DNA of 64,000 nt, from positions 1 to 64,000 of the forward strand of contig JAGCCO010000002.1 of assembly GCA_017651645.1 (NCBI GenBank), written 5' to 3'. The DNA comes from Bacteroidales bacterium (GTDB lineage: Bacteria > Bacteroidota > Bacteroidia > Bacteroidales > F082). The notes beneath the pieces were generated by a model that saw only the letters and a list, made by a program, of their open reading frames with translations, had not been told where the DNA came from and did not search any database. Numbering within the stretch: position 1 is the stretch's first letter; every line of letters starts with the position of its first letter. Positions 22,601-30,193 of this stretch are shown piece after piece. The position numbers and the translations under genes were made by a program.

Positions 22601-25600
22601 TTGTCGCTCAGATTGAAACCGCTGACGGTAAAGCTCAGATAATCTGACGGGCCGTTGCCTTCGATGTAGGTGAACCCATTCAAGGCAAGCGGTGTCACAG
22701 TGACGACAGAAGCAGAGGTCTGACCAACGAGCATAATATCGTCGACTTCCCAACCTGCGGCTTCAGTCTCGGTGCAGGTGTACTTGAAACCGATATAACA
22801 ATTGCTGCCGCTGAAACCACTCAAACTGATCTCGCCTGATTCGGTCCAAGTCCAAGAACCGGGAGAGAGGTTGCAGGTCAAAGGTGTCCAAGTGGCAGCG
22901 TTGGGATTATTGCCGTCATAGTTGTTGGAGAAGAACACCTCAAGGTTTGGACCAGTATAATTTTTTGCTGTGCGGAAGGTCAGCACTGGGTTGCCGATGG
23001 CATCGAGATTGAAGGCGGGGGAGATACACCAGTCAATATTGGCACCATGGTTGTAACCGTTGGCGTAGGCGTAGTGGTTGCCACTGTATTGGGCTATGGT
23101 CCAACTCATTTCGCCTTCCACGTCGACGAAGGTCCAGCCATTCATCTCGCCTTCCCAGTCTTGGTTGAAGATGGTGACAACGCCGAGTTGGATGGTATAG
23201 ATGGCCATGGCGACGGGACTATCATTGTAGCCGTCCATCGTGGCGTATGCCCAGATCGTCGTGGTTTCTTCAATGGTGATGGGCCCTGTGTACTGCGTCC
23301 AAGGACCGTTTTCAGAAACCGTGCTGTAATAGATGGTAGAGCCTTGGGTCGGACAGGTGATACTTACAGTCTGTGCTTCATAATAGGTGCCGGCTTCAGG
23401 TGTGAAGGTAGGCGTGGCTACGGTAGGCGTGGGTGACACACCACCTTCGGTCTTCACGAAGAGGTCGAGATAGAAGTTGTAGCTGGCGCTGTTGTTGTTG
23501 GAAACCGCGTAAGCACCGTAGTTATGGCTGTTGTTCAGGGCAAAGCCTCTTCCGGTAGTGGTGGCATTGGTGATGTAGAAACCAGTGTAATTGGGCACCA
23601 TGGCGCTTTCTCCAGAAGTCTCGAGGGAGATATTCCATTCGGTCTTTTCACCGCCTGTGACGAAGTCGGTGCCACTAGCACCGTAGCCAATCAGCTCGCC
23701 AGCCGCGTTGGTGAAGGTGTAGCCGTTGTTGGTCACGCCCACGATCCAATAATAACTGCCTTCTTCATCGACGATGGAGGCGGGCAGGACTTCGTCGTTG
23801 CCCGAAGTGGCCGAGGTGAACAGCACGCCCGTGGGCTTGCCCGACGAGGTGTTGCTCATGGCATAATAGTCGGCGGCGTTGCCATCGAAGCGGGCGGCAA
23901 TGATGACATAGTCGCCGTTGGCGAGATCGCTGAGATCGCTGATGCGGACGTAATTGCCTTCACCGGGTGTGGGTGGGGTGGGAGGGGTGGGAGCGTCGCC
24001 AGTGACGACACCTGTGACATTGACATAAACCGTCTCGGCGCCTTCGGAGACGACGGCAATCTGTTCGCTGTAGGTGCCTACTTCAAGGCCGGCCTTCATA
24101 CGGACAGAGATGGTGATGTCGGTGAAATGTCCGCTAGGTACGATGATCAAGCCCGGGTTTTCGGGATGGAAGACAGGAAGAGTGGAGATTTCGAAGCTCT
24201 CCGACGGGAAGACGCTGACATTATTGGTAAGTTGGTCGCCACCTACGACAAATGTCTGGATCTCTGATGGTCCTCCTGCCTCATATTCGTAGGTGAAACC
24301 AGTGAGTGAGGATGGATTAACGGTCAGATTGGAATTCTGGATGATCTCGACATCGCTTGCATTTACCACACGCAGTTGAGGCGTGTTGTAGCAGCCGATG
24401 ACACCCGTTACAGTGATCATGTCGCCTTCGGCAAGGCCTTCCACGTTAGGCAAACGATAGATGTTCAACGTGTTTTCGCCTTGTTGGATGACGGTGTTGT
24501 TGCTATAGTTGATGGCACTCACGATGGCGTTTTCAATCTTCACGCGCGTGGATTGCAGCAGGTTGACCCCATTGAAATCGCTGTTGATTTCGGCGATGGT
24601 CTTCACCGCCAAAGGCAAGGTGTTGTTATGGGAGAGCACCGTGAATTCATCAGCGTTGTTCCCGTTGATACCACTCAGTTCCACCAATCCTTTGTAGACG
24701 GCTCTGCTGCCGTAGGCCTGCACTTCGTCACCGATGGCGAGACCGGCAGGAACGGTGTTGTTGTTTAGGTAGAGGTCAATGCCTGCGGTCTCATCTTGGA
24801 CATACACGTTTCTGCCATCGATGAAAACGACAGTGCCTATCACCTGGGCCATTTGGCCGTTTTCCAAGGCACGTGCCTCGGCGATGGTCATGGTGACTAC
24901 AGGAATCTCATCGACCATGCCGTTAAGAGCGACGATGTGGCTCAGGTCACCCGAAACTATGGTCAGGTTGCCCGAATAGGCACCGACCTCCAGTCCAGCT
25001 TTCAGCCTGACATAAACGGTGGTCTCATCCAAGGTGCCATTAACGGGTGAAAGCTCATCGGTGTCGAAGTAACCGTTTTCAGGGCTGATGCTTAACTCAT
25101 AATGTTGCGGAGCAGTGAGGGTCACGTCATCGACCAGGTTGGTACCGGAGATGGTGAAGGTCTTGGCTGTGGAAGGACCTTCGCCATAGGTGTATCTGAA
25201 GTCGTTGAGTTCGGTCACGGATACCGTCAACTCAGGATCGGGGATGACAGGAGTCTCGCTTAAGACGACATCAGCGGCTGTGGCGACTCTGATTTGTGCC
25301 GCGTTGAAATAGCCGATGACACCAGTCACGTCAACCACGTCACCTTCTTCGATGCCTGTCAGCTCGGGAACCTTATAGATATTGGTGCTGTTCTCGCCTT
25401 GTGTTAAGGGTGTGTTGCCGCTGGTGTTGATGGTGCCAATAGTGGCTTCCTCGATCTTCACGCGGGTGCATTGCAGGGCGTCAGCACCACCTTCGTTGAT
25501 TTCAGCGATGGTCTTGACGGCCAAAGGCAGTGTGTTGCCACTTGAAAGGATGGTGAAAGCACTGCTGTTGCCGTTGATGCCTGAAAGCTCGATTAATCCG

Positions 25601-26601
25601 TTGTAGTTGGCGCGTTTGCCGTAGGCCTTGACAAGGTCACCGATGGCCAAGTCGGAAGGCACGGTGTTGGCGTTCAAGAAGAGGCAAATGCCGCCAGTGG
25701 CGTCTTGGGCGTAAACGTTGCGGTTGTCGATGAAGGTGACCACACCTTGCACCAAACCGTATTCGTTTATTGCCAGGTTGTGGGCTTCCATAATAGTGAT
25801 GAGCTCAGGGAAGGTGTAGACAGCCGTTGCGATGTTGCTGGCCGTGTAGCCGGCCTTGAAGCCCTTGGCTTTGACTGTGGTGGTCTCACTGATGGTCAAG
25901 GCCGAGCTATATACTTCACTGCTTTCCGTCGGGTCAGTACCATCGGTGGTATAACGGATGGTGGCACCCTCGGTGGCACAGGCGATGGTTACCGATTGGG
26001 GATCGAAATAAGAGCCGGAAACGGGATTGAAAGTGGGCATAGCCACCGTCTCTTGCTGACCTCCGCCTTCATCTTTATAGAATGTGGCCCCGACAAATTG
26101 CAAAAACTTGTTGCTGGTACCTTCAACGGTCACATTATAGGTAATCTTATAGTACATATTGGTCCAGTCGGTATCGGCAGGCCTGTTGAAAGTGGTGGTA
26201 GTGTTTGCGGCAAATTCACCAACCAATGTACTTACTGGATTGCTGAAATCTGCATCGGATGCAACAATCAGCGTCATTGAATTCACGACGATGTTGGATG
26301 CCGTTCCATGCTCTACCTCGATTCTCGAGATGTTGTCGACAAGGGCCGATTCTGAGAAAACGTTTCGATCCACATTTGTGAGGTTCTTTCCGCCGATACG
26401 CCACGGGATCAAAGTCGTGTTGCCAGTGATGTTCCATGTGATACCGTCGATTTCGATCTCACTTTCAGTGGCATAGCCGTTGCTACCGCCTTCAATGGGA
26501 ATCAGGTCGTACGCAACCACTTCTGTTCGGAATTGCCCCCATAGGTTCATTCCCGTCAACAGCAAAAACGCTGTCAACAATAAAGTAAGTTTCTGTTTCA
26601 T
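19684..26601 (-). CDS. Giant modular secreted protein with T9SS C-terminal sorting domain
   Basis: A 2305-residue protein with a signal peptide (MKQKLTLLLTAFLLLTGMNLWGQ). Modules in order: chitobiase/hexosaminidase C-terminal-like domain (about 187-265, TIRYTTDGTDPT), two nucleic-acid-binding-like OB/DUF6359-type domains (about 267-450 and 567-750, MEAHNL...GVVTFIDNRNVYAQD), then a ~530-residue block present twice (about 884-1400 and 1415-1930). Each block holds a YVRISD beta domain, another hexosaminidase-like repeat (TIYYSTVSENGPW) and a choice-of-anchor J/cleaved-adhesin domain (FNQDWEGEMNGW...VDDIMLV). The last ~75 residues form a T9SS sorting signal (VYNVLGQ...GVYIISL, KVSVKVIVR). It is likely exported across the outer membrane and anchored or shed; the ligand is unknown, and carbohydrate or adhesion roles are inference. 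Confidence 0.85.
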   Translation of the reverse strand: MKQKLTLLLTAFLLLTGMNLWGQFRTEVVAYDLIPIEGGSNGYATESEIEIDGITWNITGNTTLIPWRIGGKNLTNVDRNVFSESALVDNISRIEVEHGTASNIVVNSMTLIVASDADFSNPVSTLVGEFAANTTTTFNRPADTDWTNMYYKITYNVTVEGTSNKFLQFVGATFYKDEGGGQQETVAMPTFNPVSGSYFDPQSVTIACATEGATIRYTTDGTDPTESSEVYSSALTISETTTVKAKGFKAGYTASNIATAVYTFPELITIMEAHNLAINEYGLVQGVVTFIDNRNVYAQDATGGICLFLNANTVPSDLAIGDLVKAYGKRANYNGLIELSGINGNSSAFTILSSGNTLPLAVKTIAEINEGGADALQCTRVKIEEATIGTINTSGNTPLTQGENSTNIYKVPELTGIEEGDVVDVTGVIGYFNAAQIRVATAADVVLSETPVIPDPELTVSVTELNDFRYTYGEGPSTAKTFTISGTNLVDDVTLTAPQHYELSISPENGYFDTDELSPVNGTLDETTVYVRLKAGLEVGAYSGNLTIVSGDLSHIVALNGMVDEIPVVTMTIAEARALENGQMAQVIGTVVFIDGRNVYVQDETAGIDLYLNNNTVPAGLAIGDEVQAYGSRAVYKGLVELSGINGNNADEFTVLSHNNTLPLAVKTIAEINSDFNGVNLLQSTRVKIENAIVSAINYSNNTVIQQGENTLNIYRLPNVEGLAEGDMITVTGVIGCYNTPQLRVVNASDVEIIQNSNLTVNPSSLTGFTYEYEAGGPSEIQTFVVGGDQLTNNVSVFPSESFEISTLPVFHPENPGLIIVPSGHFTDITISVRMKAGLEVGTYSEQIAVVSEGAETVYVNVTGVVTGDAPTPPTPPTPGEGNYVRISDLSDLANGDYVIIAARFDGNAADYYAMSNTSSGKPTGVLFTSATSGNDEVLPASIVDEEGSYYWIVGVTNNGYTFTNAAGELIGYGASGTDFVTGGEKTEWNISLETSGESAMVPNYTGFYITNATTTGRGFALNNSHNYGAYAVSNNNSASYNFYLDLFVKTEGGVSPTPTVATPTFTPEAGTYYEAQTVSITCPTQGSTIYYSTVSENGPWTQYTGPITIEETTTIWAYATMDGYNDSPVAMAIYTIQLGVVTIFNQDWEGEMNGWTFVDVEGEMSWTIAQYSGNHYAYANGYNHGANIDWCISPAFNLDAIGNPVLTFRTAKNYTGPNLEVFFSNNYDGNNPNAATWTPLTCNLSPGSWTWTESGEISLSGFSGSNCYIGFKYTCTETEAAGWEVDDIMLVGQTSASVVTVTPLALNGFTYIEGNGPSDYLSFTVSGFNLSDNITVTPSTNYEISLTPDSGYTSNDIPLVPVGGNVEDTPIYVHLKAGLAVGNYNENITVSCDNVEDILVACSGTVTAQPVPGDDYVRISDVSELTAGNKVILASRYNETTDAYLAIENTLTSGKLPTTPFTSEMSGYDEIIPASILANEDSYYWTVGITADGYTFTNANGDMIGYGNSGTNLVMGGEKTDWTVELGISDTASLVPDYIGFKIINVVTDTRGLALRVTETESVVKAYSTSNINNGSAGEYNFFLDIFMQGESGSCTVAAPTFNPEGGTYYEGQVVTINCATPGATIYFSTGSEPGTWNLYTGPITVDTNMTIWAYAVKEGCNDSPVVSAEYIIQDDLIIIFNQDWEEDWHGWTEVLEYGDSLWRIASYQGNHYAYANGYNHPATADWLISPAFDLDSYSDVVLSFLTAKNYIGPELEVYFSNDFDGQNLNATWVQLDCELSQGGWNWTPSGDISLDDFSGMNCHIGFKYQCTDDEAAGWEVDDILLVSGGGATPVATLMATPNSINGLNYVVGNGPSDSLSYVLTGANLEGEGYITVTVTGEFEILNDDGTYSNNPFDLHYSNGVIDDQPVIITVHLKGDLPVGTYLGEINHVGGGASAVVSLSGNVYSDNEPNITAAMPLYIQGNNGTNTDRVPVAIQVTLFNLEPNTTYRYTNQFVDGNDGPETAGAGNVIYVNNEGFNRTTSPSLATDGGYGEFTTSANGSQILWFMNEPTANARFTPGNHVYLRIRLNDGQDGTEVAHTFTTTDYATVLNFGTENDEYSGSAFYVKSNEAPMSFAMLMSHANDYRPLYSTSIETTGVDYGNINQYADFYKELVAGKDGWFGGILPNVNPEGVNYIVIWDLYSYTQSEYFSENGEWYPEANTINPNAGLDEPIFIDLTYEGVDDNVAANVNVWNADHEFVIENGDDAHYSMTVYNVLGQPMMMKQINAGSTERISHSLASGVYIISLQNNQNKVSVKVIVR

Positions 26602-26669
26602 TTGAATAAGTTTTAATTATTTGATACTTAATTGTTTAATCCATACAAAAGTCCACTACGGACAAATTC

Positions 26670-26677
26670 CAAAATTA
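26670..26677 (-). promoter_or_regulatory. Possible -7 element of the giant protein gene
   Basis: On the minus strand TAATTTTG lies about 70 bases before the ATG at 26601. No good -33 box is seen, so the call is tentative. The rest of the 175-base gap holds nothing I recognise. Confidence 0.35.
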
Positions 26678-26776
26678 GGAAAATGTCTTTGACGGATCGG
26701 GTTGGATTCCAATAAGTTTTCAACAACTTTTCAACATGATCTGTTGATAACTATTGAGGTCGGAAAGTGGTAAGAA

Positions 26777-27250
26777 TTATAAGGTTTTTAAGGCTTCGCC
26801 AATATAGATGGCGGCGTCGTGAACCAACTCTACACAAGGTCTTTTTCTGTAGTAAGATTCCGTGCGTGGGGCAGGTATAGGTGATTCTATTCTATTGCCT
26901 ACTCCTAACAACTCGCGACAAATGATGCTGCCGTTGGCTTCCCGGAAACGTTCTGCAACTTGCTGAACCAGAGCATAACAACGGGCCTTGGCATTCATGT
27001 CGTTCGGGTTGTCGCAAGGGATAGCCAAACCTGCTATTAGGGCCATGCCGCTTACTGTGCCGCACACTTCGCGCATCCTCCCGATGCCGGCACCCATGGG
27101 TGCAGCGATGCGGGCAGCCATCTCTTTGGGCATACAGAACAAATCGGCATAAGCCATGTAGACAGCCTGACTGCAGTTGTAGCCGTTTTTGAAGTTATCA
27201 ACAGCTTGCTCAGCGCGTTGCATGACGTCGATTTCAGAAAAGGAGCTCAT
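26777..27250 (-). CDS. C_GCAxxG_C_C family protein
   Basis: A 157-residue protein of the C_GCAxxG_C_C (putative redox-active) family: GYNCSQAVYMAYADLF (about residues 24-39), AAPMGAGIGRMREVCGTVSGMALIAGL with the conserved Cys, then later cysteines around ARCYALV and IICREL. Family members are small helical proteins thought to bind metal or act in redox reactions, but no reaction is established. Its start codon overlaps the stop of the upstream UPF0597 gene in ATGA (27247-27250), so it is translationally coupled to that enzyme, which suggests a link to sulphur or Fe-S chemistry. Confidence 0.85.
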   Translation of the reverse strand: MSSFSEIDVMQRAEQAVDNFKNGYNCSQAVYMAYADLFCMPKEMAARIAAPMGAGIGRMREVCGTVSGMALIAGLAIPCDNPNDMNAKARCYALVQQVAERFREANGSIICRELLGVGNRIESPIPAPRTESYYRKRPCVELVHDAAIYIGEALKTL

Positions 27251-28518
27251 TCCACCATGATCTTCAGGATTTCTACGTCGGTCTCCTTCATGCCGTTGCG
27301 TCCCAGACGTCCGATGTGGTCGATGGTCTCTTCCACGTCGCGGCCGATGATGCCGTCGCCGCCGAGGAGGTTGTCGTCTTGCTTACTCATCTCATAGCCG
27401 AGGATACCGGCTTCCACCGAAAGGGCGATTTTTCCAGCGCAGGAAGGCTTGGCACCGTCGCAGACGATGCCTGCTGCGATGCCCAAGGCATTCTCCAAGG
27501 TGTGCTCGATGATGCAGAGCGGCTCGCCCATAAGGTAGGCGATGCCGCAGCCCGAAGCGCAGCCTGCACTGACCGCACCGCAATAGGCTGAAAGTCTGCC
27601 GATACCCGTCTTCTGGTGGATGGCCACTAGGTTCGACAAAGCCACAGCACGATAAACGCGGTCGTCGTCGATATGATATTCCTCAGCGTAGGCGAGGATG
27701 GGCAGGCTGACCGCCATGCCCTGGTTACCGCTGCCTGAGTTGATGATGACGGGCATCTCGCAGCCGCTCATACGGGCATCACTACCTGCCGCCGCCCAGG
27801 CTCTGGCCTTGATTCTCACATCGGTGCCGAAGCTCATGATAGTGCTGCCGATGTTGGCGCCCCAATTGTTTTTCAGACCTTCTTGCGAAATGGCCTTGTT
27901 GCATTCAATCTGCGGCTTGATGATGGGCTTGAGGTCTTCGATGTCCACGGTATTGGCGAAGTCGTAAATGCCTTTCATGCTGAGGCAGCTGCGGTCGGTG
28001 AGCTTGGTGGCTCCCGTGTCAGCATAGCCCGAGTCGAACAGCACCTTATCGTCTTTCTCCATCTTCACGATGTTGGTATGGAAGCCCGCGATGCGAACGC
28101 TGGCGGAGTGCTCTTCTGTATATAAGGTGACCGTCACATCAAGCTGGGCGATGACGTTCAGTGGGACGATGGTCATCAAAGTGCTGTCCAAGAAAGCGGC
28201 AATTTCCTTCTTTTGTTCAGGCGTCACCTCGGCGATGACTTCCAAGGCTTTCTTGGGGTTGCCAGCCACAATGCCTGCCGCCACGGAGGCTTTCAGACCT
28301 TTCATGCCCTTGGTGTTGGGCACGATGACGCTCTTCACGTTCTTGATGATGTTGCCGCTGGCCTTGATTTCCACGCGTTTGGGCATCTCGCCCAAAATTT
28401 CATGCGCCTTGGCGGCAGCGTAGGCCAAGCAAATCGGTTCGGTGCAGCCCATGGCGGGCACGAGTTCTTCTTTCAGAATGCTCAGATAGGAGGTGTAGAG
28501 ACAATCGCTTTTATCCAT
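27247..28518 (-). CDS. UPF0597 family protein (L-cysteine desulfidase / L-serine dehydratase-like)
   Basis: A 423-residue protein of the UPF0597 / CyuA-like family, related to the alpha subunit of Fe-S L-serine dehydratase. Diagnostic segments are MGCTEPICLAYAAAKA (about 19-34), SGNIIKNVKSVIVPNTKGMKGLKASVAAGI, NSGSGNQGMAVSLPI, and conserved cysteines in AYCGAVSAGCASGCGIAYLMG and CDGAKPSCAGKI, consistent with a 4Fe-4S cluster. Known relatives break down cysteine to pyruvate, sulphide and ammonia, or deaminate serine; which one applies is not settled here. The length is normal and the cluster ligands are present. It is divergent from the GAPDH gene and heads a two-gene unit. Confidence 0.88.
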   Translation of the reverse strand: MDKSDCLYTSYLSILKEELVPAMGCTEPICLAYAAAKAHEILGEMPKRVEIKASGNIIKNVKSVIVPNTKGMKGLKASVAAGIVAGNPKKALEVIAEVTPEQKKEIAAFLDSTLMTIVPLNVIAQLDVTVTLYTEEHSASVRIAGFHTNIVKMEKDDKVLFDSGYADTGATKLTDRSCLSMKGIYDFANTVDIEDLKPIIKPQIECNKAISQEGLKNNWGANIGSTIMSFGTDVRIKARAWAAAGSDARMSGCEMPVIINSGSGNQGMAVSLPILAYAEEYHIDDDRVYRAVALSNLVAIHQKTGIGRLSAYCGAVSAGCASGCGIAYLMGEPLCIIEHTLENALGIAAGIVCDGAKPSCAGKIALSVEAGILGYEMSKQDDNLLGGDGIIGRDVEETIDHIGRLGRNGMKETDVEILKIMVE

Positions 28519-28562
28519 ATCGCCAAATTTTTGTGCAAAAATACAAAAAAAACAAGGAAATG

Positions 28563-28593
28563 CTTGTTAGGATAAAAATAATCCCTAACTTTG
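28563..28593 (+). promoter_or_regulatory. GAPDH gene promoter
   Basis: CTTG (28563-28566) and TAACTTTG (28586-28593) are spaced 19 bases apart, a very good Bacteroidota promoter. The ATG lies 45 bases downstream. Confidence 0.75.
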
Positions 28594-28637
28594 CCCCAAA
28601 CTAACATCAAACCTATTGTAGAATAAAAAGTACAAGT

Positions 28638-30092
28638 ATGAACAACGACAATTTCGAAACCTCTTTGAAGGCATGGAATGAAAACGAAAAAGCCGCCAAC
28701 GAATTGATTAACATCGTTGGTAGATTATGGTACGACAAGTCGGTGGAACTCATTATGTTGCGTTCGCTGCTGGTCAACCGTGGTTCGGGTAAGATCCTGA
28801 ACAAGCACCTCCGCGCTTCCACAGTGTTGAACAAGCCGGTCCGTGTGCAGGATTCCTTGCTCATCGCCAAGGCCCTCCTTGCCGAGAATCTCGCTCCCGC
28901 TCGTATCGACCTCGGTCGTCTGAACTCCGAGTGGACGGATGAGAAAGAAAAGTACAATAACAACGTGACCGCTTTTGTGCGCGACAAGCTCAGCTACATC
29001 ATCGACGCCAACCCGCGCAGCAACAAGGTGCAGGATGTCATCCTCTACGGTTTCGGTCGTATCGGCCGTATCCTTTGCCGTGAGATGACGGAGATGGCTG
29101 GCCGTGGCGACGCCCTCCGCGTCCGCGCTATCGTCACCCGCAAGAACTCACCCGAAGACATCCTGAAGCGTATCAACCTGTTCCGCACCGACTCGGTGCA
29201 CCGTTACTTCCACGGTGTTTGCACGCCCATCGAGGGTGAAAACGCCATGATGGTCAACGGCCAGAAGATTCTCTTCCTTGAAGCCAAGAACCCCGAGGAC
29301 CTCGACTACACGCAATATGGCATCAACGATGCGTTGCTGATTGACAACACGGGTGCTTTCCGCGATAGAGAGTCCTTGTCGCGTCACCTACAAGCCAAGG
29401 GTGTGGCCAAGGTTCTGCTCACCGCTCCCGGTAAGGGCGACATCCCGAATGTAGTGTATGGTGTCAACCAAGACACGCTCGACCTGGACAATGAGACCAT
29501 CTTCTCGGCTGCTTCTTGCACCACCAACGCCATCGTTCCTGGTCTTGAGGTCATGCTGAAGAATTTCGGCATCGTGAAGGGTCACATCGAGACCATCCAC
29601 AGCTACACCAACGACCAGAACTTGCTGGACAACTACCACAAGAAAGAGCGTCGTGGTCGTTCGGCCCCGTTGAACATGGTCATCACCGAGACGGGTGCCG
29701 GCAAGGCTGCTGCCAAGGCCATCCCCGAGCTGAAGGGCAAACTGACGAGCAACGCCGTGCGTGTGCCTACACCTGATGTCTCTTTGGCTGTGCTCGCCCT
29801 CGATCTCGAGCGCGAAACCTCAGTTGAAGAAGTGAACGAAGCCTTCCGTAAGGCTTGCTTGGAGGGCAACCTCATCGAGCAGATCCGCTTCAGCAGCAAT
29901 ACTGAGTTCGTCAGCAGCGACGGTATCGGCGACAGCTGCGCCTGCATCTTCGATGCTCCGGCCACTAAGGTCAGTGAAGACGGCAAGACCGTCATCCTGT
30001 ATCTGTGGTACGACAATGAGTTTGGCTACAGTAACCAGGTGGTCCGCCTCGCCCGCCACATCGGCCAGGTGAAGAGCTACAGATACTATTGA
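28638..30092 (+). CDS. Glyceraldehyde-3-phosphate dehydrogenase, long form
   Basis: A 484-residue GAPDH. The NAD-binding start is YGFGRIGRILCREM at about residue 136, the catalytic cysteine sits in AASCTTNAIVPGLEVM at about residues 292-307, and WYDNEFGYSNQVVRLARHI is near the C-terminus. It interconverts glyceraldehyde-3-phosphate and 1,3-bisphosphoglycerate. Ordinary GAPDHs are about 335 residues; here some 130 extra residues precede the Rossmann fold (SLKAWNENEKAANELINIVGRLWYDKSVELIMLRS), a pattern of the known long GAPDH subfamily. The extension's role is unknown. A strong terminator follows. Confidence 0.93.
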   Translation: MNNDNFETSLKAWNENEKAANELINIVGRLWYDKSVELIMLRSLLVNRGSGKILNKHLRASTVLNKPVRVQDSLLIAKALLAENLAPARIDLGRLNSEWTDEKEKYNNNVTAFVRDKLSYIIDANPRSNKVQDVILYGFGRIGRILCREMTEMAGRGDALRVRAIVTRKNSPEDILKRINLFRTDSVHRYFHGVCTPIEGENAMMVNGQKILFLEAKNPEDLDYTQYGINDALLIDNTGAFRDRESLSRHLQAKGVAKVLLTAPGKGDIPNVVYGVNQDTLDLDNETIFSAASCTTNAIVPGLEVMLKNFGIVKGHIETIHSYTNDQNLLDNYHKKERRGRSAPLNMVITETGAGKAAAKAIPELKGKLTSNAVRVPTPDVSLAVLALDLERETSVEEVNEAFRKACLEGNLIEQIRFSSNTEFVSSDGIGDSCACIFDAPATKVSEDGKTVILYLWYDNEFGYSNQVVRLARHIGQVKSYRYY

Positions 30093-30131
30093 TTCTGTGC
30101 TTTCGCTGAAAAAGACGAAGTGTTAAACGAA

Positions 30132-30158
30132 AAAGTGTCCTGCGGGACACTTTTTTTT
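30132..30158 (+). terminator. Rho-independent terminator
   Basis: GTGTCC (30135-30140) pairs with GGACAC (30145-30150), followed by eight Ts (30151-30158). It lies about 40 bases after the GAPDH stop. The T-run runs straight into the next promoter, the same joint architecture as the array elements. Confidence 0.9.
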
Positions 30159-30159
30159 G

Positions 30160-30167
30160 TAATTTTG
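30160..30167 (+). promoter_or_regulatory. yidC -7 promoter element
   Basis: TAATTTTG abuts the terminator T-run and sits 26 bases before the yidC ATG. The -33 box is not convincing because the terminator stem occupies its place. Confidence 0.55.
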
Positions 30168-30193
30168 CCGCCTTATTTGCAAATCAAAACGTA

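Noticed and set aside
20032..26476. Plus-strand ORFs opposite the giant secreted protein
   Set aside because: Antisense shadows; compositions are repetitive in step with the duplicated modules on the minus strand.
30132..30167. Terminator-promoter joint before yidC as a seventh array element
   Set aside because: It has the same architecture but an unrelated stem (GTGTCC/GGACAC). It shows that the joint design is used elsewhere, which weakens but does not remove the case for the array repeats being special.
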